Source: VSJD01 sp041653875 (GTDB lineage: Bacteria; Verrucomicrobiota; Kiritimatiellia; JAAZAB01). Taken from it: a DNA stretch of 64,000 bases. A program made the position numbers and the translations under genes. The DNA is taken from assembly GCA_041653875.1 (NCBI GenBank), contig JBAZEM010000008.1, positions 31,599-95,598 on the forward strand, read 5' to 3'. Below the pieces are notes generated by a model, which saw only the letters and a program-made list of their open reading frames with translations, had not been told where the DNA came from and searched no databases. Of this stretch, positions 15,417 through 24,117 are shown piece after piece; positions within the stretch are counted from its first letter, which is position 1; each line of letters starts with the position of its first letter.

Positions 15417-16484
15417 TCAGGCGGTAAAATCGGTTTTAATTTGCCGCCAGGCAACGGTGCGCCGGATCGCTTCGCGCAAATCGAAGGTTTGGCGCAAGCC
15501 CAGTTCCAGGGCGCATCTTTGAACGGACGGCACATAGCGCTCGGGTTTTTTTTGCGCTTGCCCATCGACTCCGCCCGGGGCCGGGGCAATCGCAACCCGC
15601 GGCGCGGGGTGAAAACAGCCGGCGGCTTGATGCGCCAATTCCGCAATCGTTATCCCGTTTTCCGAGCCGACATTGTATGGACGGCATGGTTCGCCTTTGC
15701 ACAGAATAGTCCATAACCAGATCGCCAAGTCGGCCGCATACAAATATGAACGATACGGCGTGCCATCGCCTTTGACTTGGATCGGCCCGCCGCGCAGTCC
15801 ATCGCGGATAAAATTGCCAACGGCAAAATGGGCATCCAAAGGCAGATATGGTCCCACGAACGCGAACCCCCGGGCGATTTTGGGCTCAAGGCCATGCTGT
15901 TTGGCATATAGGCCGCAAAGCAGTTCGGCGGCGCGTTTGCCTTCCCCATAGGCCGACTTGGTATCCAACGGATCGGGGCCGCCATGGTAGCCTTCCGGAA
16001 TATGCGTCATTTCCGGCGGTTGGCGGCCATAGACAGCGCCGGAACTGGCAAGCAAAACTTTCCCGGCCCCGGCTTGGACGGCGAAATCCAGCGCCCGACG
16101 CGTGCCCGCGACGATGGTGTCGAACATCAGCAAGGGGTTTGCGGCGTTCAATTTTACGCTGGCTTCGGTGGCCGCGTGGATCACATGACTGAACGGCCCT
16201 TCGGGGAACGCAAAGTTGCGAATATCGCCGGCATGGAAACTAATCGCCGGGTGGTTTGCCAGGTGCGGCGCCTTGTGCGCAAACGCCTCGGGCTTGCGGG
16301 TCAGAACCACGGCCCGGACATTCAGGCCCAGTTTGTCATTGGCCCAAGCCAGGCTCTCCAACAGCCAGCATCCGAAAAAACCGGTCCCGCCGGTGATAAA
16401 AAGACGCCGGCCGCGGAGTTCATCCCACAGTCCCTGAGTATGCGCAAGGATATGATCCAGGTCGGATTTGAGCGGATTATCCAT
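15417..16484 (-). CDS. NAD-dependent epimerase/dehydratase (nucleotide-sugar SDR)
   Basis: A 355-residue extended short-chain dehydrogenase. The Rossmann motif is TGGTGFFG (from about residue 30). The catalytic YxxxK is in SAYGEGKRAAELL, and the serine of the triad is in LLASSGAVYG. I chose the ATG at 16484 because the Rossmann fold then begins at the usual distance; an in-frame start 18 codons earlier overlaps nothing conserved. It follows rfbH on the same strand with a 73-bp gap, so it probably finishes a CDP-linked 3,6-dideoxy sugar, for example as a CDP-abequose or paratose synthase-like reductase. The exact product is not deducible. Confidence 0.85.
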   Translation of the reverse strand: MDNPLKSDLDHILAHTQGLWDELRGRRLFITGGTGFFGCWLLESLAWANDKLGLNVRAVVLTRKPEAFAHKAPHLANHPAISFHAGDIRNFAFPEGPFSHVIHAATEASVKLNAANPLLMFDTIVAGTRRALDFAVQAGAGKVLLASSGAVYGRQPPEMTHIPEGYHGGPDPLDTKSAYGEGKRAAELLCGLYAKQHGLEPKIARGFAFVGPYLPLDAHFAVGNFIRDGLRGGPIQVKGDGTPYRSYLYAADLAIWLWTILCKGEPCRPYNVGSENGITIAELAHQAAGCFHPAPRVAIAPAPGGVDGQAQKKPERYVPSVQRCALELGLRQTFDLREAIRRTVAWRQIKTDFTA

Positions 16485-16557
16485 TGCTATAACCTTGAAT
16501 ACCGAGTTTCCTCTCGCCAAGCCGCCAAGGTGCGCCAAATTTTCGGGCGATAATTCT

Positions 16558-18177
16558 TTATGCAGAACGATTGACTGCGGCCCGGATGGTTTGAACCATA
16601 TAAGAGATCGTCTGCTCCGTCATGCCCGGGTACACGCCGACCCAGAATGTGTCACGCATGATTCGATCGGTGTTGGTCAATTCGCCGATAACCCGGTAAC
16701 CCCGGCCCTCTTTGCGCATCTCGTCGAAACACGGGTGTTTGACCAAATTGCCGGCAAAGAGCATCCGGGTTTGAATGCCTTTGGTTTCCAGATGCTTGAC
16801 AATTTTGTCCCGGCTGATGCCGGTTTCTTCCCTCAGCGTCAGCAGAAATCCAAACCAGCTCGGATCGGCGTTGGCCGCCAGTTGCGGCAGAATAAAGATA
16901 TCGGCAAGGTCGGCCAGGCCATCGCGCAGCAATTTCCAGTTCCGTTTGCGTGCGGCAATAAAACCGGGCAGTTTGGCTAATTGGGCGCATCCCACGGCGG
17001 CCTGCATCTCGGTGGCTTTCAGGTTGTACCCGAAATGCGAATACACGTATTTGTGGTCATAGCCGGGGGGCAGTTCGCCAAACTGCTGTCCGAACCGGCG
17101 GCCGCAGGTATTGTCATGGCCGGAGGCGCACCAGCAGTCGCGCCCCCAATCCCGAAACGATTCCACCAGGCGCTTGAGCGCAGTGTCGTTGGTATAGACC
17201 GCCCCGCCTTCGCCCATGGTCATATGATGCGGCGGATAAAAACTGGACGTGCCGAGGTCGCCCATGGTTCCGGTATATCGCCAGATGCCGTCGTATTGGC
17301 AGCGCGAACCCAACGCATCGCAGTTATCTTCAATCAGCCAAAGACGATGCCGATCGCAGAATTTCCTGACCGTCTCAAGATCGAAGGGATTCCCGAGCGT
17401 ATGCGCAAGCATGACGGCCTTGGACTTGCTGGAGAGCGCTTTGTCCAATTGCGCGCAGTCGATGTTATATGAGGGAAGCGCCACGTCCACAAAAACAGGC
17501 GTCGCGCCATACTGGATAATGGGCGCAACGGTCGTGGGGAAAGCGGCCGCCACCGTAATGACCTCGTCGCCCCGCCGGATGCGCCGGTCACCCAGCTTGG
17601 GCGAAGTCAGCGCCATGAACGCCAGCAGGTTGGCCGACGATCCGGAATTCACAAGGGAGCAATGTTCGATTCCAAGGAATCCGGCGAATTCCTTCTCGAA
17701 CTGCTCCGCATAACGGCCGGCGGTCAGCCAGAAGTCGAGGGAAGAGTCAACCAGATTGCCGATTTCCTTTTCGTCGAACACCCGGCCGGCGTAAGAAATC
17801 CGGTCGCCGGCGGTAAAAGCGGGTTTTGGCCTATGCTTGATTGCATAGTGCTTCACTGCCGCGCTAATGACGCGCGCGCGCAATACTTTTTCAAGGAACG
17901 CTTCCGAGACCGAAGCCAGTTCCTTGATAATGCGGTTCTTGGCCAGTGGATAGCATTTGTCCAAACAAAGGACGGATTCGGGAGAAAGGGCGCCGGACGC
18001 GACGGCATCGGCGGTCAATCCAATTGTCTTACCGCCCGGGCAATCGCGCGCCGTTGCTATAAGCAAAAACTCGATGTCTCCGTCCGGTTCGCCAAGGGCC
18101 AAGGCGCGGCATGTCTTGTGCGCCGGCTCATTGGCAAACGGAAATGCGATCTCGAATATTTTCCCTCGATAGGTCAT
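16558..18177 (-). CDS. rfbH: CDP-4-keto-6-deoxyglucose-3-dehydrase RfbH with N-terminal PemK/MazF-like domain
   Basis: A 539-residue two-domain protein. Residues 121-539 match RfbH/DdhC (E1), the PMP- and [2Fe-2S]-dependent 3-dehydrase of dideoxyhexose synthesis. The PLP lysine is replaced by histidine as in E1 (FYPPHHMTMGEGG, 317-318), and the cluster cysteines C286, C348, C350 and C358 are present. Residues 4-105 match PemK/MazF-type toxins: RGKIFEIAFPF, R24 in KTCRALAL, T42 in LLIATAR, and a tail PESVLCLDKCYPLAKNRI. Enteric RfbH has only about 437 residues, so the first 120 are extra. The ATG at 18177, 23 bp after rfbG, fits a PemK start; an in-frame start at 18249 would overlap rfbG. No antitoxin gene is visible. 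The cognate reductase (RfbI) is absent from the window. Confidence 0.85.
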   Translation of the reverse strand: MTYRGKIFEIAFPFANEPAHKTCRALALGEPDGDIEFLLIATARDCPGGKTIGLTADAVASGALSPESVLCLDKCYPLAKNRIIKELASVSEAFLEKVLRARVISAAVKHYAIKHRPKPAFTAGDRISYAGRVFDEKEIGNLVDSSLDFWLTAGRYAEQFEKEFAGFLGIEHCSLVNSGSSANLLAFMALTSPKLGDRRIRRGDEVITVAAAFPTTVAPIIQYGATPVFVDVALPSYNIDCAQLDKALSSKSKAVMLAHTLGNPFDLETVRKFCDRHRLWLIEDNCDALGSRCQYDGIWRYTGTMGDLGTSSFYPPHHMTMGEGGAVYTNDTALKRLVESFRDWGRDCWCASGHDNTCGRRFGQQFGELPPGYDHKYVYSHFGYNLKATEMQAAVGCAQLAKLPGFIAARKRNWKLLRDGLADLADIFILPQLAANADPSWFGFLLTLREETGISRDKIVKHLETKGIQTRMLFAGNLVKHPCFDEMRKEGRGYRVIGELTNTDRIMRDTFWVGVYPGMTEQTISYMVQTIRAAVNRSA

Positions 18178-18200
18178 GTCCCGTGTCCCTGCCGTACGAT

Positions 18201-19286
18201 TTAATCTTTCGCCTTTTCCTCGGAATATTCCTGTATCTGACGCAGGCAAACGCTGCGAACGTCTTTATGACCTTGATAGGCTTTGGCCCATTCGACGGTC
18301 TTCTTGAGCGCATGCTCCAAGTTCCAGCGCGGGCGCCAGCCCAGCTCCGTCCGGGCCTTGGACCAATCCAGTTTCAAATAATGCGCCTCGTGCGGCTGCT
18401 CGTCTTGCTCCACGGCATAAGCCGTTTCAGTCCCCCAGAGCGCGCACAGCTTGGCGACGATCCACTGCACGGGCCGGGCATCGTCATCGTTTGGCCCGAA
18501 GTTCCAGGCGCTTGCGAAGCGTGGGCCTTCCTCGACTAATTTTTGAGCCAGCCGCAGGTAGCCGGAGAGCGGTTCCAGGACATGTTGCCACGGCCTGACG
18601 GACAAGGGGTTGCGGACCACGATTTTTTCGCCCTTCAACAGCGCCCGAATGCAATCCGGGACCAGGCGGTCAGCGGCCCAATCGCCGCCGCCGACGACGT
18701 TGCCGGCCCGAGCTGTGGCGATGGCCACGCCATGACGCTCGAACTGGTGCGGATTAAAAAAGGAGGCGCGATAGGCGGCGGCGACGATTTCCGAACAGGC
18801 CTTGCTGCTGGAGTAGGGGTCGTAGCCTCCCAAAGGTTCGTTTTCCCGATATCCCCAAAGCCATTCCCGGTTTTCATAACATTTATCGGTGGTCACATTT
18901 ACGACAGCTTGCACGCCTTTGCAGGCGCGCACGGCCTCCAGAAGATTTGCCGTGCCCATGACGTTGACGGCATAGGTTTCGACCGGATTCTTGTAGGATT
19001 CGCGCACCAGCGGCTGGGCCGCCATGTGAATGACGATTTCAGGAGCGGTCGATTGCAATGTCCGTGCCAATGCCGCCGGATCCCGGATATCGGCAATCGT
19101 GCCGGCAACAAGCTTGTTTAGGCCGCATAAGTCATACAAACTCGGGTCCGTCGGCGGAGGCAGGGCGTAACCTGTCACATGGGCGCCCAGCTTATGGAGC
19201 CAGAGTGAGAGCCAGGCGCCTTTGAACCCGGTATGCCCGGTCACCAGCACCCGTTTGCCGCGATAAAAGTCGGAAAGAGCGTTCAT
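18201..19286 (-). CDS. rfbG: CDP-glucose 4,6-dehydratase
   Basis: A 361-residue extended SDR enzyme that converts CDP-glucose to CDP-4-keto-6-deoxyglucose. The NAD-binding motif is TGHTGFKGAWL (about 16-26) and the active-site block is DPYSSSKACSE. The RfbG features GYRENEPLGGYDPYSSSK and NVTTDKCYENREW are diagnostic. It lies directly upstream of rfbH. On its 5' side a 13-bp tandem repeat comes within 3 bp of the start codon, which leaves no clear ribosome-binding site. Confidence 0.95.
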   Translation of the reverse strand: MNALSDFYRGKRVLVTGHTGFKGAWLSLWLHKLGAHVTGYALPPPTDPSLYDLCGLNKLVAGTIADIRDPAALARTLQSTAPEIVIHMAAQPLVRESYKNPVETYAVNVMGTANLLEAVRACKGVQAVVNVTTDKCYENREWLWGYRENEPLGGYDPYSSSKACSEIVAAAYRASFFNPHQFERHGVAIATARAGNVVGGGDWAADRLVPDCIRALLKGEKIVVRNPLSVRPWQHVLEPLSGYLRLAQKLVEEGPRFASAWNFGPNDDDARPVQWIVAKLCALWGTETAYAVEQDEQPHEAHYLKLDWSKARTELGWRPRWNLEHALKKTVEWAKAYQGHKDVRSVCLRQIQEYSEEKAKD

Positions 19287-19288
19287 AA

Positions 19289-19405
19289 ATCAAGTTTAAG
19301 TGGCAAGTTTAAGTGGCAAGTTTAAGTGGCAAGTTTGAGTGGCAAGTTTGAGTGGCAAGTTTAAGTGGCAAGTTTAAGTGGCAAGTTTAAGTGGCAAGTT
19401 TAAGA
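19289..19405. repeat. 13-bp tandem repeat (aagtttaagtggc), about nine copies
   Basis: Nine near-perfect 13-bp units, two of them with a g for a, fill the whole gap between rfbG and the four-helix-bundle gene. The array touches the rfbG start codon and supplies the stop codon of the upstream gene. A diverged 13-bp array (acttcaacttagc) lies at 19970-20030 on the other side of the same gene. Confidence 0.92.
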
Positions 19406-19756
19406 GGAGGTTTTTTTAAGCGATTGAATCAAACCAAACAACATTTTGGATATCTGTGTCGACTCGTTGACCAAATCTGCCGCGCTGTTTGCAGTGAGGT
19501 AACCCAGATCGGCCGCGATCATCAGCTGGGTCCGCAATTCACCGGCAGAGCCTTTTGCATAACCGACAAATTGGGCGAATTCCTTATGCGTGATGCGTTC
19601 TGCTCCTTCAGCAATGTTAGATGGGATGGACACTGCCGCGCGAGTGATTTGATCGCGAAAGCCATAGTCCTTGCAGGCTTGTAACGCGCGATAAACACAT
19701 ACCGCCAGCGCTCGGCTACGTTGCCAAACATCCAAATCTTCAAAACTCTTGCTCAT
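19400..19756 (-). CDS. Four-helix-bundle protein, 23S rRNA intervening-sequence (S23) family
   Basis: A 118-residue helical protein of the S23/IVS family. Recognisable blocks are FEDLDVWQRSRALAVCVY, RDQITRAAVSIPSNIAEG and FVGYAKGSAGELRTQLMIA. Family members were first seen in insertions of 23S rRNA genes and are structural relatives of the Avd accessory protein of diversity-generating retroelements. No reverse transcriptase or rRNA is nearby. It interrupts the rfbF-rfbG-rfbH order and is bracketed by 13-bp arrays and a MITE-like element, so it may have moved in with repeats. Its biochemical role is unknown. Confidence 0.88.
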   Translation of the reverse strand: MSKSFEDLDVWQRSRALAVCVYRALQACKDYGFRDQITRAAVSIPSNIAEGAERITHKEFAQFVGYAKGSAGELRTQLMIAADLGYLTANSAADLVNESTQISKMLFGLIQSLKKTSS

Positions 19757-19771
19757 TGGTATTCCTTAAAC

Positions 19772-19956
19772 GTAACAACTCAGGTAGTCAGGAGTCAGAA
19801 TTCAGGATACAGAATAAAATACGTAAGAATCGGAAGAACGCGACAGACATTCCGCCAAGGCCTTGTGTTTAGCGCCGATTCTCTTCGTATTCGCTGGCCT
19901 ATACGGGTTCCTTATTCTGGGTCTGACTCCTGAATTCTGACTCCTGAGCAGTTACC
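19772..19956. mobile_element. 185-bp MITE-like element, copy 1
   Basis: The element begins gtaacaactcagg and ends gagcagttac, giving imperfect terminal inverted repeats (gtaac..ctc / gag..gttac). Internal palindromic words (aggagtcagaattcagga) lie near both ends. A reverse-complement copy, identical over about 150 bp as far as I can align it, is at 58132-58388. It codes for nothing evident and begins 15 bp upstream of the four-helix-bundle start codon. Confidence 0.88.
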
Positions 19957-19965
19957 CTTAAACTT

Positions 19966-20030
19966 GCTACTTTCAACTTCAACTTAGCACTTCAACTTAG
20001 CACTTCAACTTAGCGCTTCAACTGCGCCGC
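19966..20030. repeat. Diverged 13-bp tandem repeat (acttcaacttagc)
   Basis: About five degenerate 13-bp units between the MITE-like element and the end of rfbF. The unit length equals that of the array at 19289-19405 and the words are similar after reverse complementing, so both may descend from one array. Confidence 0.75.
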
Positions 20031-20034
20031 ATGG

Positions 20035-20805
20035 TTACCATACTTTCCAGGGCGCTTTGCCTTCCTGCCACAAATGGTCCAAAAGGCGCTTGTCCCGCAA
20101 GGTGTCCATACATTGCCAGAAGCGGTCATGGCGATAGGCCACAAGTTGGCGGTCTTTGGCCAAGCGCACCAGCGCATCGGTTTCCAACATGGACTGGCCA
20201 TCCTTGAGGTAATCGAAAATAGCCGGCTCGAATACCATGAATCCGCCGTTGATCCAGCCTTCGCCAATCTGGGGTTTTTCCGTAAATTCCGCGATCCGAT
20301 TGCCGTCTAGCACGATCCCGCCGAAACGGGACGGCGGACGCACCGCCGAAACCGTGCCGATACATCCCTGTGCCCGATGAAAACGCAACAATGCGCGTAT
20401 ATCGATATTAGCCACGCCATCGCCATAAGTCAGCATAAAGGTTTTGTCCTTAAGCCAGGGTTCCAGGCGTTTGACGCGGCCGCCTGTCAGGGTGTCCGGT
20501 CCGGTATCGATCAGGTGGATGGTCCACTTCTCGGCATTGGTTTTTCGTTTTTTAACCCGGTCGTGCTCCAGATCGATGGTCATGTCGCTGCTCATGTTAT
20601 GGTAGTCGCAGAAATAATGCTTGATCACCTCGCCTTTGTAACCCAGGGCGATGAAAAACTCCTTGGCCCCATAATGAGCATAATTTTTCATGATATGCCA
20701 CAGGATCGGCTTTCCGCCGATTTCGATCATCGGTTTGGGCTTCAGTTCGGTTTCTTCAGCCAGACGCGTTCCTAATCCACCCGCTAAGATAACGACTTTG
20801 GTCAT
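20035..20805 (-). CDS. rfbF: Glucose-1-phosphate cytidylyltransferase
   Basis: A 256-residue nucleotidyltransferase making CDP-glucose from CTP and glucose-1-phosphate, the first step of the CDP-sugar pathway whose next genes are rfbG and rfbH. The N-terminal signature is LAGGLGTRLAEETELKPKPM, followed by metal- and sugar-binding blocks (YGDGVANIDI, GGRVKRLEPWL, WINGGFMVFEPAIFDYL). Length and start fit the family; GGGGAG lies six bases before the ATG. It is probably the first gene of the leftward rfb operon. Confidence 0.95.
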   Translation of the reverse strand: MTKVVILAGGLGTRLAEETELKPKPMIEIGGKPILWHIMKNYAHYGAKEFFIALGYKGEVIKHYFCDYHNMSSDMTIDLEHDRVKKRKTNAEKWTIHLIDTGPDTLTGGRVKRLEPWLKDKTFMLTYGDGVANIDIRALLRFHRAQGCIGTVSAVRPPSRFGGIVLDGNRIAEFTEKPQIGEGWINGGFMVFEPAIFDYLKDGQSMLETDALVRLAKDRQLVAYRHDRFWQCMDTLRDKRLLDHLWQEGKAPWKVW

Positions 20806-21369
20806 GATTTACTCCCCTGACTTGGCGTATATGAATTTTTCGCTATTGGCGGATCAGCCTCCCGCCGACGCTAAAGCTATGGCGGGCACGCCGGCGGACA
20901 ATCCGATGTAGAGCCGGTTTTCCGCCATAGGCGGATCCGCTTTTGGCGGAATACCGGCTATCCTATGCCGAAGATAGCCGACGTAAAGTCGGCTCTACAT
21001 GAAGAAAGCGCCCCGTTCCTCATGGCCTAATTTGATGTATAGGAAATCCAAACCCGCCGGGTCAGGGGACCCGGCCTACAATACTGTAGGCCCGGTGCCC
21101 TCACCGGGCGTTATGAAAAGCCGCCCCGCTGCGGGGCCTAACTCGGCTCCGCCAATAATGCCCGCGGGTTGTATGGGCCGCCGTTTCAATATGATGCTAA
21201 AGGAGAAGACATAGGAACGCAATCATTTTTCCATGATCATTTTCCCATAGCTTTTTGCCGGGGATGGACAAATCCGCGCGCATGATCTATTATCGTCAAC
21301 AGATTCAACCTCGCTTTTTGCCTGGCTCGACAAGCAGGGCCTGGTCAGGGATCGCAAGGATTAAAGCCG
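20806..21369. other. 564-bp intergenic region filled with palindromic elements
   Basis: I see no gene between the divergent rfbF and histidine-kinase genes. The left part holds a cgccg..ctatggcggg palindrome (20860-20900) and the nested element at 20906-21000. Next is an imperfect palindrome of the cgggtcagggg / ccctcaccgggcg type at 21056-21112. A gccgccccgctgcggggc hairpin (21118-21140) follows. The last 150 bp show no repeat and probably contain the kinase promoter, which I cannot place with confidence. Confidence 0.7.
20906..21000. mobile_element. 95-bp palindromic element with a nested 30-bp element
   Basis: Perfect 11-bp terminal inverted repeats (atgtagagccg / cggctctacat) bound the element. 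Inside, at 20921-20950, lies a 30-bp palindrome starting tccgcc and ending ggcgga; removing it restores a plausible uninterrupted element. The right half (gatagccgacgtaaagtcgg) recurs four times in tandem at 29934-30068. Confidence 0.8.
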
Positions 21370-24117
21370 ATGACTACCGCCCGAATTCTTATTGCCGCCC
21401 GTGATCCGGACTTGGTGGCTAAACTGCAGTCCCTGCTTGCAATTCTGGATTTTACCGCGGCCGGCGTCGCGGCCGGCGCCGACGATGCGATGCGCCTGGC
21501 GGAAAGCCTCAAGCCCGACCTGATGCTGATGGATGTTCGCCTGGAAGCGGCCTTGCAAGGCATCCAGGTTGCGTCCGCCATCCATCGACAGTGGCAGATT
21601 CCCATTATTTTCCTGATAGATTCCGCCGATATCGAAGCATTGCAAAAGGCCAAGGCCATTGAACCGCTTGGGTTCATTCGCACGCCCGTGGACGATAACG
21701 AGGTGCTGGCGACCGTCAAGTTGGCGTTGGACAAGCAATGGATTGAGCGTCAGTTGCAGGAGAGCGAGCAGAAATACCAGTCCATGATGGAGGCCATGAG
21801 CGATCTGGTTTATATCTGCTCGCCGGATTATCGCATCGAATATATGAACCCGGCCATGATCCGCCAGGTGGGCCGGGTCGCCGTGGGTGAGCCGTGCTAT
21901 CGCATATTTTTCGAACGCATGCAGGTTTGCCCCTGGTGTGCGATGCAACAAGTCCAGCAAGGGCAAAGCGTGCACCACGAAATCACCAATCCGCGCGACG
22001 GCCGCATTTATCGCGCGGCCAGTATGCCCATCCCCCATGCCGACAACACCGTGTCCAAGATGGCCATTCTTACGGACATCACCGAGCGCCGGCAGGCGGA
22101 ATTGGCCCTCAAAGAAAGCGAACTGCGCTATCGGCGCCTCGTGGAGTCGGCGACCGATTACATTTATACCGTCAAGGTGGAAGACGGGCGGGTCGTATCC
22201 ACGTCGCATGGGCCGGCGTGTGTGGCCGTTACGGGATATACTTCGGCGGAGTATGACGCCGACCCCAATCTCTGGTTCAAAATGGTTTATGAGGACGACC
22301 GCAAATTGGTGTTGAGCCAGGCCGAGCAGTTGTTGAAGGGCGAGACGATCCGGCCGCTGGAACACCGGATCACGCACAAGAACGGGAAGATCCGGTGGCT
22401 TCGCAATACCCCGGTTCCGCACCAGGATGGCGCCGGGCGCCTGGTGTCGTACGACGGACTGGTATCCGACATCACCGACCGTAAATTAGCCGAATTGCAG
22501 ATCAAGGAGCATGCCCGCAAGTTGGAGGTCGTGAACAAGGTCATTGTGGCGGTCAACCGCGCGACGGATTTGACCACCCTGCTCGACGAAGTGTCGAACG
22601 CATCGTTGGCCTTGGCGCAATTCAAGGGGGCCGGGATTTATATCGTGGATGCCCAAAGCGCAACGGCCACCCTGGTTTCGGCTCATGGCTTGCCGGCCGA
22701 TTACGCGCGCAGTTTGAAGCGCTTGAGTTTGAACGAGCCGCAATGGCAGGCGCTTTTTGTGCAGGGCCGGGGAATTTTCACGGGCGATTGCGCCCGGGAG
22801 GCTCCGGAACAGGCCCGCAAATGGAACTTTCAGGCAATGGCCCGCATCCCCCTGACAGCCAAGGATGCGGTGGTTGGCGCCCTGGTTCTGGTGCATGATG
22901 CGCCCCACGCTTTTCCCAGCGAAGAGCAAGAGTTGCTGCTGGTGGTGGGCCGGCAAATCGGCACGGCGATCGATAAAATGCGCTCGGAACTGGCCCTGCG
23001 CGAAAGCGAGGACAGGTATCGAACCATCTCGGAGCAGTCGCTCGTCGGCATCCATATGATCAAGGATGGCAGGCTCGTGTTTGTCAACGACGGTTGGACC
23101 AGGATCACCGGCTATACCCGCGAAGACATCGATGCCTGGGGGTTCGAGGAATTCGGCAAAATTATCGATCCGGCTGACCGCGATTTTTTCCTGGCCCAAA
23201 TTCGCAAAAAACAGCTTGGCCTGACAGACGGGATTGTGCCGGTCTATGATTTCAGGTTCCTTTCCAAAACGGGGGAAACCAAATGGGTGTTGCTGCATTC
23301 CCGCTCCGTGCAGTTTGCCGAGGGCCATGCCGTGGTCGGGGTGGTTATCGATATCACGGACCGGAAAATGGCCATCCAGGCGCTGGAAGCCGCCAATCGG
23401 CAGTTGCGCGCCAGAGAACAGGAGCTGATCGGCGCCAACCGGGACAAGGAAGTGTTGCTCAAGGAAATCCATCATCGTGTGAAAAACAACCTGCAGGTCA
23501 TTTCCAGCCTGTTGAAACTGCAGCTGGGTCATGTCCATGACCGGCAGGCCGCCGCCGTGATCCGGGAGTGCCAAAACCGGATAAAATCCATCGCCATCGT
23601 GCACGAGAAACTATATCAGTCCCGGAGTCTGGCCGAGGTGGATATCGGCAATTATATTCAGAGTTTGATCAGCCACTTATTTCGCATGTTCCTGGTGGAT
23701 TCCGGTTCGGTGACCATGGATGTCGCCGTGGACAACGTCGCCTTGCACATTGACCAGGCGATTCCGTGCAGTCTGATCATCAACGAGCTGGTGTCCAATT
23801 CCCTGAAATATGCCTTTCCGGATAATCGGCGGGGCGAGATTCGGATCCGACTCCAGGCCGCCGCGAATGGCCGGTACCGCTTGGAGGTCGGCGACAACGG
23901 CGTGGGATTTCCGTCCGAAGTGGATTTCCGGAACACCGCTTCGCTGGGCTTGCAACTGGTGATGACCTTTGTGGAACAATTAAACGGATCGATCGAAAGA
24001 ATCCCCTGTTCCGGAACCATGTTTGCGGTCACGTTTCCGGCGGGCAAAGAGGCGCTATCGGAGCGCGCCCACGGAGAGTCGAACTCCGCTTCCCAGGATG
24101 AAAACCTGGTGTCCTGA
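21370..24117 (+). CDS. Hybrid receiver-PAS-PAS-GAF-PAS sensor histidine kinase (HisKA_2 type)
   Basis: A 915-residue cytoplasmic kinase with no transmembrane segment. Order: receiver-like domain (4-118, phospho-acceptor candidate D55 in LMLMDVRLE), PAS (about 127-240, with CPWC in a Cys-rich loop), PAS (246-370), GAF (390-535), PAS (545-670), HisKA_2 dimerisation domain with EIHHRVKNNLQ (about 699-709), and an HATPase domain with NELVSNSLKYAF (about 805) and DNGVGF. The conserved receiver lysine is not seen (GFIRTPVD). HisKA_2 kinases often sense light, gases or redox through PAS/GAF cofactors; the signal here is unknown. The last 18 codons overlap, antisense, the tRNA-Glu gene. No response-regulator gene is adjacent. 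Confidence 0.9.
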   Translation: MTTARILIAARDPDLVAKLQSLLAILDFTAAGVAAGADDAMRLAESLKPDLMLMDVRLEAALQGIQVASAIHRQWQIPIIFLIDSADIEALQKAKAIEPLGFIRTPVDDNEVLATVKLALDKQWIERQLQESEQKYQSMMEAMSDLVYICSPDYRIEYMNPAMIRQVGRVAVGEPCYRIFFERMQVCPWCAMQQVQQGQSVHHEITNPRDGRIYRAASMPIPHADNTVSKMAILTDITERRQAELALKESELRYRRLVESATDYIYTVKVEDGRVVSTSHGPACVAVTGYTSAEYDADPNLWFKMVYEDDRKLVLSQAEQLLKGETIRPLEHRITHKNGKIRWLRNTPVPHQDGAGRLVSYDGLVSDITDRKLAELQIKEHARKLEVVNKVIVAVNRATDLTTLLDEVSNASLALAQFKGAGIYIVDAQSATATLVSAHGLPADYARSLKRLSLNEPQWQALFVQGRGIFTGDCAREAPEQARKWNFQAMARIPLTAKDAVVGALVLVHDAPHAFPSEEQELLLVVGRQIGTAIDKMRSELALRESEDRYRTISEQSLVGIHMIKDGRLVFVNDGWTRITGYTREDIDAWGFEEFGKIIDPADRDFFLAQIRKKQLGLTDGIVPVYDFRFLSKTGETKWVLLHSRSVQFAEGHAVVGVVIDITDRKMAIQALEAANRQLRAREQELIGANRDKEVLLKEIHHRVKNNLQVISSLLKLQLGHVHDRQAAAVIRECQNRIKSIAIVHEKLYQSRSLAEVDIGNYIQSLISHLFRMFLVDSGSVTMDVAVDNVALHIDQAIPCSLIINELVSNSLKYAFPDNRRGEIRIRLQAAANGRYRLEVGDNGVGFPSEVDFRNTASLGLQLVMTFVEQLNGSIERIPCSGTMFAVTFPAGKEALSERAHGESNSASQDENLVS

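Noticed and set aside
16558..18177. A complete toxin-antitoxin system at the PemK-like domain
   Set aside because: No small antitoxin gene precedes or follows it, and the domain is fused to a biosynthetic enzyme.
19400..19756. A diversity-generating retroelement around the Avd-like four-helix-bundle gene
   Set aside because: No reverse transcriptase, variable-repeat/template-repeat pair or C-type-lectin target gene is visible nearby.
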